Origin: Marthasterias glacialis
Lineage: Eukaryota; Echinodermata; Asteroidea; Forcipulatida; Asteriidae
Assembly: GCA_911728455.2 (NCBI GenBank)
Contig: OU452239.1
Span: 2,054,300 to 2,118,299, forward strand
DNA length: 64,000 bases
Direction of reading: 5' to 3'
Below the pieces are notes generated by a model. That model ran no database searches and was not told where the DNA came from. It worked only from the letters and a program-made list of their open reading frames with translations. Shown here in pieces: positions 19,396-31,600 of this stretch (positions are counted from its first letter, which is position 1; the number at the start of each line of letters is the position of its first letter). A program made the translations under genes and the position numbers.

Positions 19396-22248
19396 ATGGA
19401 CGATGAGCGGATTCTTGTTCAGGATTTAAACGCTAACATCTCCCAAGGCCAAGATGTCAAGGTATCTGGAAAAGATGGCGGTCGGTCCGGATGGATCGCT
19501 GTCTTTTCGCTCTGGATGCAGGCGTTCATCTGGACTGGATTCTTCAAAGGTCTTTGTATAATGTTGCCGACACTACAGCAACAGTTCGACACCAATACTG
19601 CAGTAATCGGCTGGATGGTTGGGATGATTGGAGCTATGATAGGGTTTGTCGGTGAGCCCCTGCAAGTCAACAGACCGCATATAAAGTCTCGCCCGTACAC
19701 GAATAATTTTGGGATCCTTTAAGAACCCACAGGCACGCCCCCCCCCCCAATTTTCCAAAGCCCGACATGTGCCCCCACGGTACAGAAAGACATGGCTCTG
19801 ACCCCCTCCCACTGAAAACCAAACCCTCTGTGCCCCTTACACCCCTCCCTCTCGCTCCCAGTGAGAAATAAAACCTGTTGAAGCCTCTGCCGTAGTGCTG
19901 TATAAGTCCTGCGGAAAAAAATCCACAAGCTACTAATGATCGATGTCGTTTACTACAGGTCCGTTTTCAGGAGCAATCGGCCGAAAGTTTGGGACTGGAG
20001 TTGCTTGTACGGTGTGTGGGACAGTGGTTGGTATCTCGGCCATACTTGCGTCCATTGCAGCCAATGCTCTTCAAATGGCCATTATTTTGACATTACTTTT
20101 TGGTAAGAATGGGAAAAGGTTTGTCTTGCTTTTTGTCTTCACAAAGAAGTGTTTCCATTGCGTCTGTAATAATTTGCCGACCTCAAAACATGATATTACG
20201 CCCAAATGTGCTAGTCTCAAGTGCAGTCTGCATGTAAGATTTAGTGACTTAGCAGACAGTGTGTCGTGTTTGACAGTCGGCTTTGTAAGACTCTCCCATA
20301 CTTAAGCAATGTTTGCAATGAACTGTTTCAGTGACTAACCAGATGTAAATGTAAACGTGTAGTTGCACAGGTCCATTATTCTAATTTCAACATTGGTCAG
20401 TTGTGTGGGGCTTGAATCTGAAAGGTCATGTATGGACAATGTACATTCATGTATTTCATGTACACGCAGCAGTAGATTTTCATGTAAGCAAAGAACTAGC
20501 CAGCCGGACCGCTTGGGACAGAAATTTTGTCCTTACAGGTTTCAAGCGCAATTTGGTAAGCGGACCACTGTGTTTTAAAGGGGCTGTGTGGTCATGATTA
20601 TAGCAGTGAATGGAAAACCCAGGCTACGCGCGCACTCTTTATGGTTTGACGCGGCCGCGTGTGTGTGTGTGCAGTATCTGGGGAGAGTTGGTTTTTCCAT
20701 GCACAGCCACGGGCGAAACGGCCCCTTTAAGAATGCGAGAGCTCTGCTTGATAGAAATTACCCTTTTTATGTGAACTCCATAGTTATTTTGTGTCATGTC
20801 AGATAAATGCAATATGTTTGAATAAGTTGTTTTATACTAATTGTTCAGGAACTTGTCTGGGAATTTCTGACATCCTTCTTAAAGAAGCCGTTGGCCGTCG
20901 CTTTGATAAAAACTATGTGACAGCTCTTTGTATCGGCAAGACGGGGACATCCTTTGGGATGCTTTTGCTGACTCCTCTCATGCAGCTGTTCTTGGATACG
21001 TACGGCTGGAGAGGAACATTACTACTCCTAGGAGGACTCTTGTTCCATCTTACCGTGTGTGGCGCCCTCATGGTTACAACCGAAAACACACGACAGAATA
21101 CAAAGCTTTACAAGGACGTAAAACTACCGTCAGATAAAGGCACTTTCCTTCATCGATGCAGGGATTTTTGGAACAGTGCAGTCCAGAATATGGACGTGAA
21201 ACTGCTTCTCAATTTACGTTACTGGTCAGTTACGTTTATGCTCTGCTGCTCCCAATTAAGCTTCGATATGTGGATTGTTTACTTTGTCTCTATGGCTCAG
21301 TCTAAGGGGTTTTCCCCGGAAGATGCAGCAAACTTTGTGACAGTTGCAGGTGTTGGACATTTACTAGCAAGGGCAAGCCAGGGCTTCATTCTGGACCGAT
21401 GGGTAAAATCTTACTGCATCCCAATGGCCGTTTTGTTCTCCACGGCCGGCGCCATGTTCTTCGCAACTCCTTGGCTAAGCTGGTACTGGGCGCTGATGGC
21501 GTCAGCGGTACTCGTTTTATTTTCCGTTGGTGCCGTTTTGTGTCTTTTTGAAGTTCTTTACAAGCAAATCCTTGGAGTGGAATCGTTGGCCGGAGCACTT
21601 GGATGGGCTGGGATAATAATTGCAATACTGAGGTTCTCCTTAGTATTTCTCCCAGGTAGGTACAATGAACTGGTGATGGGTAAACTATGCATATTTTGTT
21701 CTGTCAGATAAAACCACCCCCATGTTAAAGAAATAAAATCACATCCCACCAATGAGCTTCCGTATATAGGAGCCCACTTTTTACATTTTTGTTTTGTACA
21801 AAATTAACCTGGATTCCGTGTCCCGTGGGGCTAACCCATTTCTAGGTCAGTATGACCCGGATTCTGTGTCAAAATGAGCCATAAATGTGTCAAATTGACG
21901 CAGAGTCCGAATTTTTCAATTCCGACCCGGCAGTTTTTACAGTGTAGGTCCATAGATTGTGTACTTATTTTGACTTGTACAAATTAGGATTGTATGTTTT
22001 GTGTTGTCATCACCGATAACACTGTCATGTTTTGATTGTTGTTGACTCATGAGATTTGACATGTGATCTTTGAACCCGTAACCGCAATTGTTGCGTCCAT
22101 TTTTGTTTTATACATTTTTGCTTTATTTGCAGGATTGATGTACGATCTTTCTGGTAGCTACAACGGTGCATTTATCTTTATAGGTGTTATGCAATCTCTG
22201 TGCTTGATTCCACTCGGTTGTCTCAAATATTTCAAGATCATCAAATAA
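19396..22248 (+). CDS. SLC16/monocarboxylate-transporter-like MFS protein, four exons
   Basis: A plasma-membrane transporter of the major facilitator superfamily, probably proton-linked and moving a monocarboxylate or related small acid. Exons are 19,396-19,651, 19,959-20,102, 20,849-21,655 and 22,133-22,248, all joined in phase 1, giving 440 residues and TAA. The N-terminal DGGRSGW resembles the SLC16 motif before helix 1. Helix 2-3 has GPFSGAIGRKFG. The helix 4-5 region has GRRFDKNYVTALCIGKTGTS, like the conserved YFxkRRxLAxGlAxAG segment, then GWRGTLLLLGGLLFH. About 12 hydrophobic segments are seen with a central hydrophilic loop (residues about 175-220). The start is the first ATG of the frame after an in-frame stop. 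It lies on the opposite strand to its neighbours. The substrate cannot be told from sequence. Confidence 0.88.
20577..20731. repeat. Small foldback element in transporter intron 2
   Basis: AAAGGGGCTGTGTGGTCATG at the left and ACGGCCCCTTTAA at the right form short inverted ends. The left-end block recurs at about 55,690 (TTAAAGGGGCTGTGTCGTCA), which supports a dispersed family. Confidence 0.5.
21786..21945. repeat. MITE family M copy 2
   Basis: The copy carries CTGGATTCCGTGTCCCGTGG and AGGTCAGTATGACCC (21,844-21,858) and ends near GTTTTTACAGTGTA. It lies in the last intron of the transporter gene. Confidence 0.7.
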
Positions 22249-22603
22249 GTGGAATGTTTTTGTCTGAATAACACATTTACTTGTATCAAGTCTCCATATA
22301 GAGGTAAAAATAATACATACCGTCATGGATATGTGCATAGATTATCGTCTTAAATGTTTTCTGGAACAGTTAAGCACACGTGAAATATCAGCCAAATCAA
22401 CCCTTCTTCCCCCTTAACCAAAGAGCGCCATACACCTATGCTCTGAATGTTTAAGACTACAATTTCAGTATAACTGATATTTCAAGATCATTAATTACGT
22501 ATTTTATTCTTTCTAATGGATATACAAGCATCAAAACTTCGTGTAGGCTGTTTGACTCGACGGAGATCGAGAAAACTGATTAAGGGAACTGCGATCATGG
22601 ATG

Positions 22604-22727
22604 CACTCTAAAAAGTGCCGGGTCAGATTGACCCGGATTTGGGTCTCAGGGTGCCAAATCCTTGATATTTTGGCACCCTAGGACCCAAATCCGGGTCAAT
22701 CTGATCCGGCACTTTTTGAAGTGTAGA
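22604..22727. repeat. MITE family M copy 3, near-perfect hairpin
   Basis: The left arm (CACTCTAAAAAGTGCCGGGT at the start) is reverse-complemented by the right arm ending GGCACTTTTTGAAGTGTA. The arms are about 60 bases and almost identical. The left arm contains GGGTCAGATTGACCC at 22,620-22,634. Confidence 0.88.
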
Positions 22728-22729
22728 TA

Positions 22730-22977
22730 GTACACTTTAAAAACTCCCGGGTCAAAATTGACCCCGATTCTGGGTCCCAGGGGCCTGATACATTTCCAGG
22801 TTAGTTTGACCTGGAATCTGTGTAATTGTGACCCCCAGTTTGGTTAAAATGTGGACAGTTGATTCGGATTCCGGGTCACTTTGACACAGACTCTGGGTCA
22901 AACTGAACCAGCAATCGATCGGGCCCCTGGGACCCGGAATATGGGTCAAGTCTGACCCGAGAGTTTTTAGAGTGTAA
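22730..22977. repeat. MITE family M copy 4
   Basis: It begins TACACTTTAAAAACTCCCGG and ends GAGAGTTTTTAGAGTGTA, directly next to copy 3. The inner part repeats GGGTCA and TGACCC half-sites several times. Confidence 0.85.
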
Positions 22978-24286
22978 ATTTCCCCTCATCCAACAGACTC
23001 CGTAAAAATATTAATAACGAAAAATTAAAATAATAAGAAGAATAATAAAAAACACTGCAAATGACTTGCATTGTATTAAAAGTACCTTTTTTATATCACA
23101 TCTCTAACCATTCCAGTCACCACGATCAGTCAAACAGCCTGTCACGTAAAACTATCAATCAACACAATACATTAAAGCATTATTAAAGAAACTTTATTTA
23201 AAAAACGCTAATTAAAGGCGTAATAATTTAAAATTGATTGAACATCGAGGTGATCCTGTATCAAAGTTAAAGTCTGTTTGCCCCTTTTGGGCTATGAATT
23301 AAAACTATAAAAATATTTGTTGCTTATCAAGATTATCACTTTGTCTTGATTTTAAAATAGTATCTTTATAATTTGTTTCTTTCATGTGGGTTTAGGCTAT
23401 ACTTTAAATGCTTACGCCCTTGATTTTGAATTTGTAAATTTAAACAACAAAATGGTAAACCATTATTATCAATGTGAGCAAAATGAGCATAATTCTTATT
23501 GTGCAATAATCTGGACTTGTGGAATTAGCGTTAAAGAGTCTGAAACAGACTGGAATGTGGGGTGCGTCAAATGATGGTAATTAAGTGCGAATGAAAAAAG
23601 AACAAAAATATATTAGTTCAATCAAGGGTCTGATTATAGTCTGTAATTATCAAAAGTATCACACACGCAGTTTCTCGTTCAACTGATCCCCTTTTAACTC
23701 AAACAGCTTTATAATGTTACACAGGACACAATGAATTTTATTACGTATTCTGTAGGTTTCTGTGCTATTTTAAACACAAATTCATTCAATTTAACACATG
23801 GCTCAATCAATTTTGTTTGACAATAAATGCTCTGCTGCACCAACATTTAACAGCCACAAGGATTAGTTAAATTCCAACAGTTTAGAATTCACTAGTCAAA
23901 TGATATCATTCAAATTGATTAGGTCGCAAAGATCATTCAATTTCGTAAAAACCAGCAGCAAGAGGCTGGTCAACCATCAAATTTAATCAATTATTTCATT
24001 AGAAATTAAACTGAAAAAATGGTGAAAATGTAGTCTTGAATGACTATTAATGAAATGGAATGACTTGAAACAAACTTGAATGACATGGACGAAGTCATGT
24101 GTGCACGAAAACGATATTGAATGCGCAATGGTAGCTTAAAAGAAACCCTTGCTAATTGATCGAATTCGGGGGGAAATGCGTGAAACTTGAATGCGTTCTA
24201 ATGGCTTTGATCTAACGTTTGCTGAAATTGGCCGGGAAAATCTAAAATTAATGCTTTCATTTCATAATATTAAGGAGATGTAGTAA
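22978..24286. other. Region between the transporter and adhesion-GPCR genes
   Basis: AT-rich sequence with no convincing exon on either strand. It may hold the 3' untranslated regions of the two converging genes, since AATAAA occurs on the plus strand at about 23,044. Confidence 0.5.
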
Positions 24287-24292
24287 TTTATT
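24287..24292 (-). promoter_or_regulatory. Candidate poly(A) signal of the adhesion GPCR gene
   Basis: AATAAA on the minus strand about 600 bases after the stop codon at 24,892. The tandem paralog has the same signal about 480 bases after its stop. Other AT-rich sites nearby could serve instead. Confidence 0.3.
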
Positions 24293-24891
24293 TTTACTTT
24301 TTACTTTGGCTATAAACAAAAATGTGAGCTTTCTACCTCAGAGAGATCACTGATTACTCTTGATAACATTGTGAACTATAAGAAAAATCAGCATGTTGGA
24401 ATTGTAGTTGACGCGTAATTCATATCTACTGTTAATTATCAAAAGTGACCTCGATTTTTTTTCCAGTGGGAGTGACAAAAGGATTGTTCTGTGAAAAAGT
24501 TGTTAGAAAGTTTGTTTTTTTTTGCAAAAACAAACAAACACAAAATAGTGATAATAAATAAGTAAATCAATTAATAAATAGATCAATAAAATAAAATAAA
24601 ATAATAAAAAGTATCAAACAATAGTGTCCATTAAGTGAAATGATTTTGTGTTTATGTACAGCTACTGACTTCTAAATTAAACAAATCAGTGATTTTTTAC
24701 GAGATAAACTTATCCTTCAGCTTTTTCCAAACCTCGCCTCCTACCTCCAATCTGGCTTAGGCTTTGATTTTCAATTGTCAGTCACTTCAAATCTCCTATC
24801 GATACACCATAAAAAAAAGGTTAAAATGACCGAGCCCTCGGCTCCTCAAAAACGACTCATCCAAACCCAGAGAAGTGTGCCCATCCTTAGT

Positions 24892-25637
24892 CTAGTTCTC
24901 CACAGAAGACTGCTTGCCTATACAGAAGAGAAAGACGAGAACAAAAAAACATGATTCGCACACTAGACGCAGGTCTTACGAAATTGTAGGCAATGAGGTG
25001 AAGTGTGAACTTTTCAACCGGACGCTGATTTTACAAAATGGTAGACATTGGGGTGTAACTTGTGTGAACTTTTCACTCTGACGTTGGTTTTACAAAATGT
25101 TAGGCAAGGTGAACATAAACGCTGTTTTTTAAACGAATTGGTAGACAGTTTGGTGTTATGTGAACCTTCACAAAGACGCTGTTTTTACAAAATGGTAGGC
25201 AATGAGGCGTTGTGATACGTTTTCACACAGGTGTTGGTTTTGTAGGCAATGAGGTGAAATTTTACGAAATGGTGGGCATAAACGGCACCAGAACCTTTTT
25301 TTAGCAGTAGTCCCGAAATCATGGGAAAAGATGGGACCTGAGTGCATTGTAAACACAGTACTAAACACCCTGCAAAAAACCCACCTGTTGTCCTGTTATG
25401 TTACGATGGATCGGTGCTTGTTTCAACAAATAGTGGTGAACAAAAACTCTGTTTTAGTTGTTAGGTTCGTGAGGAAGCAGCGTAGTGAAATGCTAGATTT
25501 ATCCATAGAATAGAATAATATCCATAGAATAGAATAATATCCATAGAATACTTACTTGCCAGAGTTAAAGACGTGGAGTCATGAGGGATACTGATGGACT
25601 CAACCTTCGAGGATCTCAATTTAAACGAATTCCTCAC
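24892..25637 (-). CDS. Adhesion GPCR cytoplasmic tail exons
   Basis: Exon 25,556-25,637 (phase 0 to 1) reads VRNSFKLRSSKVESISIPHD and ends LTLA plus one base. Exon 24,892-24,917 follows the acceptor CTTTCTCTTCTGTATAG and reads SKQSSVEN then TAG. The tail of about 35 residues is serine/threonine-rich, a likely phosphorylation target. Both exons have clear counterparts in the paralog at 62,948-63,448, which confirms the borders. Confidence 0.85.
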
Positions 25638-28600
25638 CTGAAAAAATTATACAAAAGTGTACAGGTTTGGTTGAACAAAATGGATCTCGATACAAACAAA
25701 TCCCTCATTTTTATGGCGTGTCGTGGCCGAGCAGATATGAACAACGGACACCAGCTCTGGTGTTTCTGATATTAGCAGAGTGTGGGTCCGAGTCCAAGTC
25801 GTGTTAAGCAAGACACTTAACCATTATTGATGCGTCCTTCGGATTGGACTTAAAGCCGTATGTCCCGTGCGTTGTGTAATGAACGTAAAAGAACCCAGTA
25901 AACTCATCGCAAAATGAAGGGGTTCGGCCGTTCCTGGTATGATCGGCTGCAGATTGCGCTACAGCACCATGTAAACTGTTACATGGTGCTATGTAAAGAA
26001 AAAGGTGTCATACTTGAAATCATAACTTTGAGACGCCCATCGGGTAGGGTAAAGCGCTATATAAGAACTGCGTATTATTATTATTATTATCATTAGCTCA
26101 CAATATTATCAAAAATGGAGTGGTTCATGGTGTGTGTACATGTATAAAAACGAAGTGGTTGCCCGATGGGGAAGTTTTGATGCCTTGAGAGACTTTTTAT
26201 AGAGACTTTTTGTAGGATCCAAGTCACTAATCAACAAAACTTGACAACTTACCTCTTGGTCGAAAATACACTGTCCAAGAAACACAAAGACTCCCTGTAA
26301 ATAAAAAAAAATTAAAAAAAATAAAAGAAGAGGAAGACAAAAAAACCTTTATAAACATTTTCACACATACAGTTCAGGTGAGAATAGTTTCTAGAACAGA
26401 TAATATTTATGAAAGATGTCTTCCTATAGTCAATGCTAGTTTGAACAGAGTGAAATGGTGGTACCTACATGTCTTTGAGTGAAATTATCATATACATCTA
26501 TATCAATAGTGGTCTCAACTACATTCAATCATGGTCCCGACTCTAGCCAGTTTTTTAATACATGGACACAGTGTAAACTAGGCATAATATGCCATGTTTG
26601 AGTTAGATTATAGTAATGTTGGTGCAGTGCTATGATGCCCAATTTGAATTCCTCGGGTACAGTGATTGTCTTAGGATTTTGCCACCGATAGAAGCGGCAT
26701 AGCCCATGGAGGGGGGGGGGAACCTTTCTAGTGCCCCCAGGTTCCCCGCCCTATGGAATTAAAATCAAGATACAAATCCAAAGATCTCAAGATGCGACTC
26801 TTAAGTGTACGTATTTTTTTTATTTTTTTGGTTAAATGACATAGATCCAGAGAAGGGTTGGAAGGGACCGTACCTGCAAACTGTTCAAGATGACAAATGC
26901 ATAAGCAAAGACCACAGTTTCTTTCCCCGTGTAGAAGAGCCCGAGAACCCACGGTAATCCTAAAAGAGGCTCCAACACGATGGCGAGTCGGAGTCCAGCT
27001 CTATCATCGAGAAATAATTGACAATTTATAGTTAAAAAACAAAATAGCATATGTAATTTCTTTAAAACTGACTTCAATCTATGCGTATACCATGTGTGTT
27101 CTTTTAGTTTAATCGAAGATTAAACTCAAAGGAAAACTATATCCGTCTTTTAAAATTTATATAAACATATCACATCAATTTGTAGGGTTGTTCACTTTTG
27201 CAAAACAGTTATCTAGGCCTATTAGGGTTTTTCTACTTAGATATTTTGAATTCACTTACTTTAACTTCTTTGCCTCACTTTTGTCTTTGTTCGCTTTCAG
27301 TGAAAAGAAGATGGCGATGAGCCGAATCAGGATGCAAGTGTTTACCTGAAATTAATATTAAAAGTATATTTAGAAGCTAGAATATCTTTAAAAACATTTT
27401 TGGTCCGTGTTCTATGACACGTTAGTATGGTGGCCCTGAAGGGACGTCATACACCGCAAATATGTTTACAAATATTGTGCTAAAATATTTAGGATGTCGT
27501 CATTTCTTTTTGTTGTGAATAATTATTTGTGATGTTTATCTTTGTAAATGTCTTAGCAAAAAATCAAAATATTTGGAGGCTCCAATTACGATTATTTTCG
27601 ACATTGCAAATATTTGCAAAGATCTTTTCGACGGGTGATGTCCCTTCAGGGCCACCTTACGTTTTATTTATTTATCATTTTTTAGCATTAAGATTCCAGT
27701 CTTGTTATCAAGAATTGTATATCATTTAAATATATGACCTGGCTACTACTAAAACTGTCATCAAATAATGAGTGAATGGAAATAATGATAAAGGTTTAAA
27801 TATTACCAGTATTCAAAAGGCCTGTGCCACCTGGAAGTCAATGCTCATTTGTAATTACGTTAGTTTATACTGCGTTTGCTTTTAACGGAACTAGACACGT
27901 ACGGCAAAATGGCGAATAATGTATTCTGATACCGGATCTGTACTTTAAGTTTTGAGAAAATAATGTAAGGTTCTCTACTTACTAGGATGATGGAAATAAC
28001 TGGAGCAAGGAATGCCCAAACAAACCCGTCAGCAAACGATAACCAACATCTGAGTGTGTAAAACAAATGAAATCTGTGTCAGACGGAAAAGAGTGAGACT
28101 GCATCAGTACACTCTAAAAACTCCCGCGTCAGAATAGACAGTTCCGGCATGTCAATCAAACAATGCGCATTGACAAATTGGATCGCACCTTTTGGTCATG
28201 TGACCTCAGTCAAACTCGGTCACACGTGCAGCGTAAACACACACAAACTAAGGTGTGTGGGCGGGGTTTGTTGTCAAAGCCGGAACGGTCTACTGGCCTG
28301 GAATCTGGGTCCCCAGGGCCGTGACTCATTTCTTGGTCAGGCTGACCCGGAAACTAGTTTTAAAAAAGTAGGGATTTTGACTCCGCGTAAGTTTCACATA
28401 GTTAATGGTCAGTTTGACACAGAAACCAAGTTATATTGACCCAGAAATGGGTCGGCCCCCGTGACCCGGAGCTTTTGACCCAGGAGCTTTTAGAGTGTAA
28501 AACTACTCCGACAACAGCCAAGGTCGGATCGTACTATCTGTCTTTATTTGATTTTGGATAAATAGATTTTTCACAACCGAAACAGGTCAATTCGTATTCT

Positions 28601-31600
28601 AACAGACTAGTACTCCAATAAACTCGTGCTCATTTTGGTAAGTTCGTACTACATCCAACTCTTATCCCAACCAACTCGTACGCCGAACATCTCGTAATAA
28701 GACCAACTCTTGCTCGTATAATTTTGCACGTAAATTTTTCAGAGATATTCCCGTGTATTCTTCTTAACTAAGATTGACAGGTTTTTTTATTCAAAACTGA
28801 AACCATACTACGAGCGTTTACCTGCCACTTCCAGCATAGCCTCTGAAATTCACAGCAGCTGAAATAACCACTACGCCAAAAGGAAAACCTGTGGAAATAA
28901 ACGATTCAAGAACAGTTAAAAGTAAACACTAAAACTCCAGATAAATGTATAGGTTTCAGCTTTACGTAAATTTCAAGATCTCTGATGAGAAGTTTCCGTT
29001 TGAGGTCCTCATTGTATTAACCCTCACCCCCAAAAAATCAAAATAATAATTATAATAAATAAGTAATAAATGGTTTCTTCTTCTTGAGCAGGTTCATGAG
29101 GATCAACACAGTTTGGATCTCGTCTCTTGAAACAATAAGAAAGAAAGAAATAATGCAAAAACACAAAATCAGTTTTGCTTAATTTTACAACTTAAGCCTG
29201 CCATGGGCCTTAATGTCTATGGTCAAACTACTGTGAACGGGTAAACTTGCATGCATACTTCGCGCTCTATGGCTCATTCACGTTTGGTTCTGTAGTAAAC
29301 AAAAATGTTTGAGTCGAAGGAGTTGCGCTTTAACAAAATATGTTATATATTCTTCACCCCAGCCAATGAGAAGCCAAACGGGAACTCGAATCCTCCAAGG
29401 GAATGTTGGGGTGGCTTTGACGTACAGAAAAGCGCCCTCTAGTGCCATCCAAGTGAAAGCAGCCAGCAAAAAGAAGTGGAGCAAGATGGCGACTAAGGTG
29501 CAACCAACCTAAATGTGTAAAAGTTCAGAGTTAAAACATTTTTTGATGTAGATCATGATACACGTCGATCTGATAGCAAACATATTAATAATTTTCTCAG
29601 GCAATAATTTATATAAGAAGACTTTTAGAAAAGACTCTGTGGCCAGAAAATGACAAAAAATACTCAAAACACGTTTACGGACATTTACTACAGTAATAAT
29701 GATTTTACAATACTTAAGACAAAAATAAATCTCTGACAAATAATTAATTAATCAACACACTTGTTTTGTCATTTACCTGTACTTTATAAAAATGTATACA
29801 ATCAATTTTTTTGAGTTTCCTGTCTGGGGTTTTCCTAACTTTTGGCATCAAGGTTACTAAGAATCTTACCACATGTTTGGTGTCGATGAAAAAGAAGATT
29901 ACATCAGAGATCATCAGTGCAAAGGCTAAGTTAGCGTGGGTTACTATTCGAGTGCTTTTCAGTCTGTTAGAAAAAAATGCATTATGAAACAATCAGAACA
30001 TCACTCAGACTAAACAAAATTATCAAGACATTCTTCATCCCCAAAGAAAGATGCGCTTGTTAAGAGTCGACAACCAATTCCATAAAAGGATAGTGATTAC
30101 ATTAAACTTTGCAAACTAATAACTTTGTTGACTTTTTGACGACATTAGTCATTGTTTGTAGAAAGGCATGATAAACTTTTTATGTTAATTTGTCGACAGA
30201 GCGAGTGTATCATTAGCAGTTGCCCTCAACATAAAAAAAAAAATGGTAAAAGAGTGAACAAAGCATTTCCTCTAATCATTTTCTCACTAACAACTGTAAT
30301 GAAAGCGCCCTCTTGTGACCAATTATAAGGTCAATACTTACCGAAGTACCATGTACACCGTCAAAGTCACAGCAAGACACACAATGGAGAAGGCCAGTCC
30401 AATTCTAGTCAGTACATCCAACACATAAGTGTCAAACGTTTGTTCATCCTGGGAAAACAATCATTTCGTTAAAGTGAGATGGATGTACACTTATTTACCA
30501 TCTTTCAAAAAACCTTTTTTTTTATTCTCTTTTTTTATATCCTGTTTTGTGTTTTGTTATCTTACAGAGCCAAGTATATAGATGTGAGATATAATGGAAG
30601 AATATGAAACGCTAGGTAACAGCAGATATACAAGGTAAATTCCATCGAATGCGTAACTCAAAGTGTGTGCACATTTCCAAGAACGATGAATTTACCTGTT
30701 AAGGTCATTATTTTTCTATTAGTTTTTTTTTTGAAAAAACAATAAGACGTAGAGAAAAAAACGACGTGTTACATATTCGTACACAGCAATCTCGTGAACC
30801 AAATACGTTGTCTTCTCTTTTGTAAGTTGTACTCTCTTAATCTTAAATGTAAACACAACATCATTATAGCTACTGGCGAGAACCACTTGATTAGTGAAAA
30901 TGATTGTATAGTGTAAAGTACACATTCAATGAGTAACAAATTCAACAATGTATCAACCTTATTTTTCAAACCCGATGTTTATATGTTTGTTTTCCTCTTC
31001 AAAAAAATATTACTATTTTTTAAAAAAATTTCTTTACTTTTTTTTAAATTAATATCTATATTTTTGCTTACGATTGAAAAAGCTTAGTCACTGGTTAGAA
31101 CGTTTTTGATACAGAATTAGAAAAATATTAAAAAAAAAGAACGGTTGATAAAAAGAAATTCTGAATTGGTTTTGTAAATGTGTTTTCTTTTTCACTTACT
31201 TCACCAAGCCGCAACAAGACAGCAAAATGTGTAAGGTGATCACAACTGCATGTGATGTTAACATTGTCATCGCCATCGTCATCCCACTCTAAGTTATCGT
31301 AACCCTCGAAGTCCGAAACCACACACCCCTCAGTTGCCCAATCACTGCATGGAAGTTGTAGTACAAACACAGTACGTGACTTTCAACAATATGCACTGAA
31401 GATTATTTCAATTCTAACCCATTAATTTATTAATAATACCTAGTTTAACAGTAATGAAATAATATACTTAGTGTCAAAATTAGACGAAACGGTCAATGGA
31501 GGGTTGCACATGACGTCAATGGGAAAAATCAGCAATGTTGAATGACAATGAAAGCTCATTTTCATCGTTACTCGTAAGTACTTCACACGGCACGCGTGCA

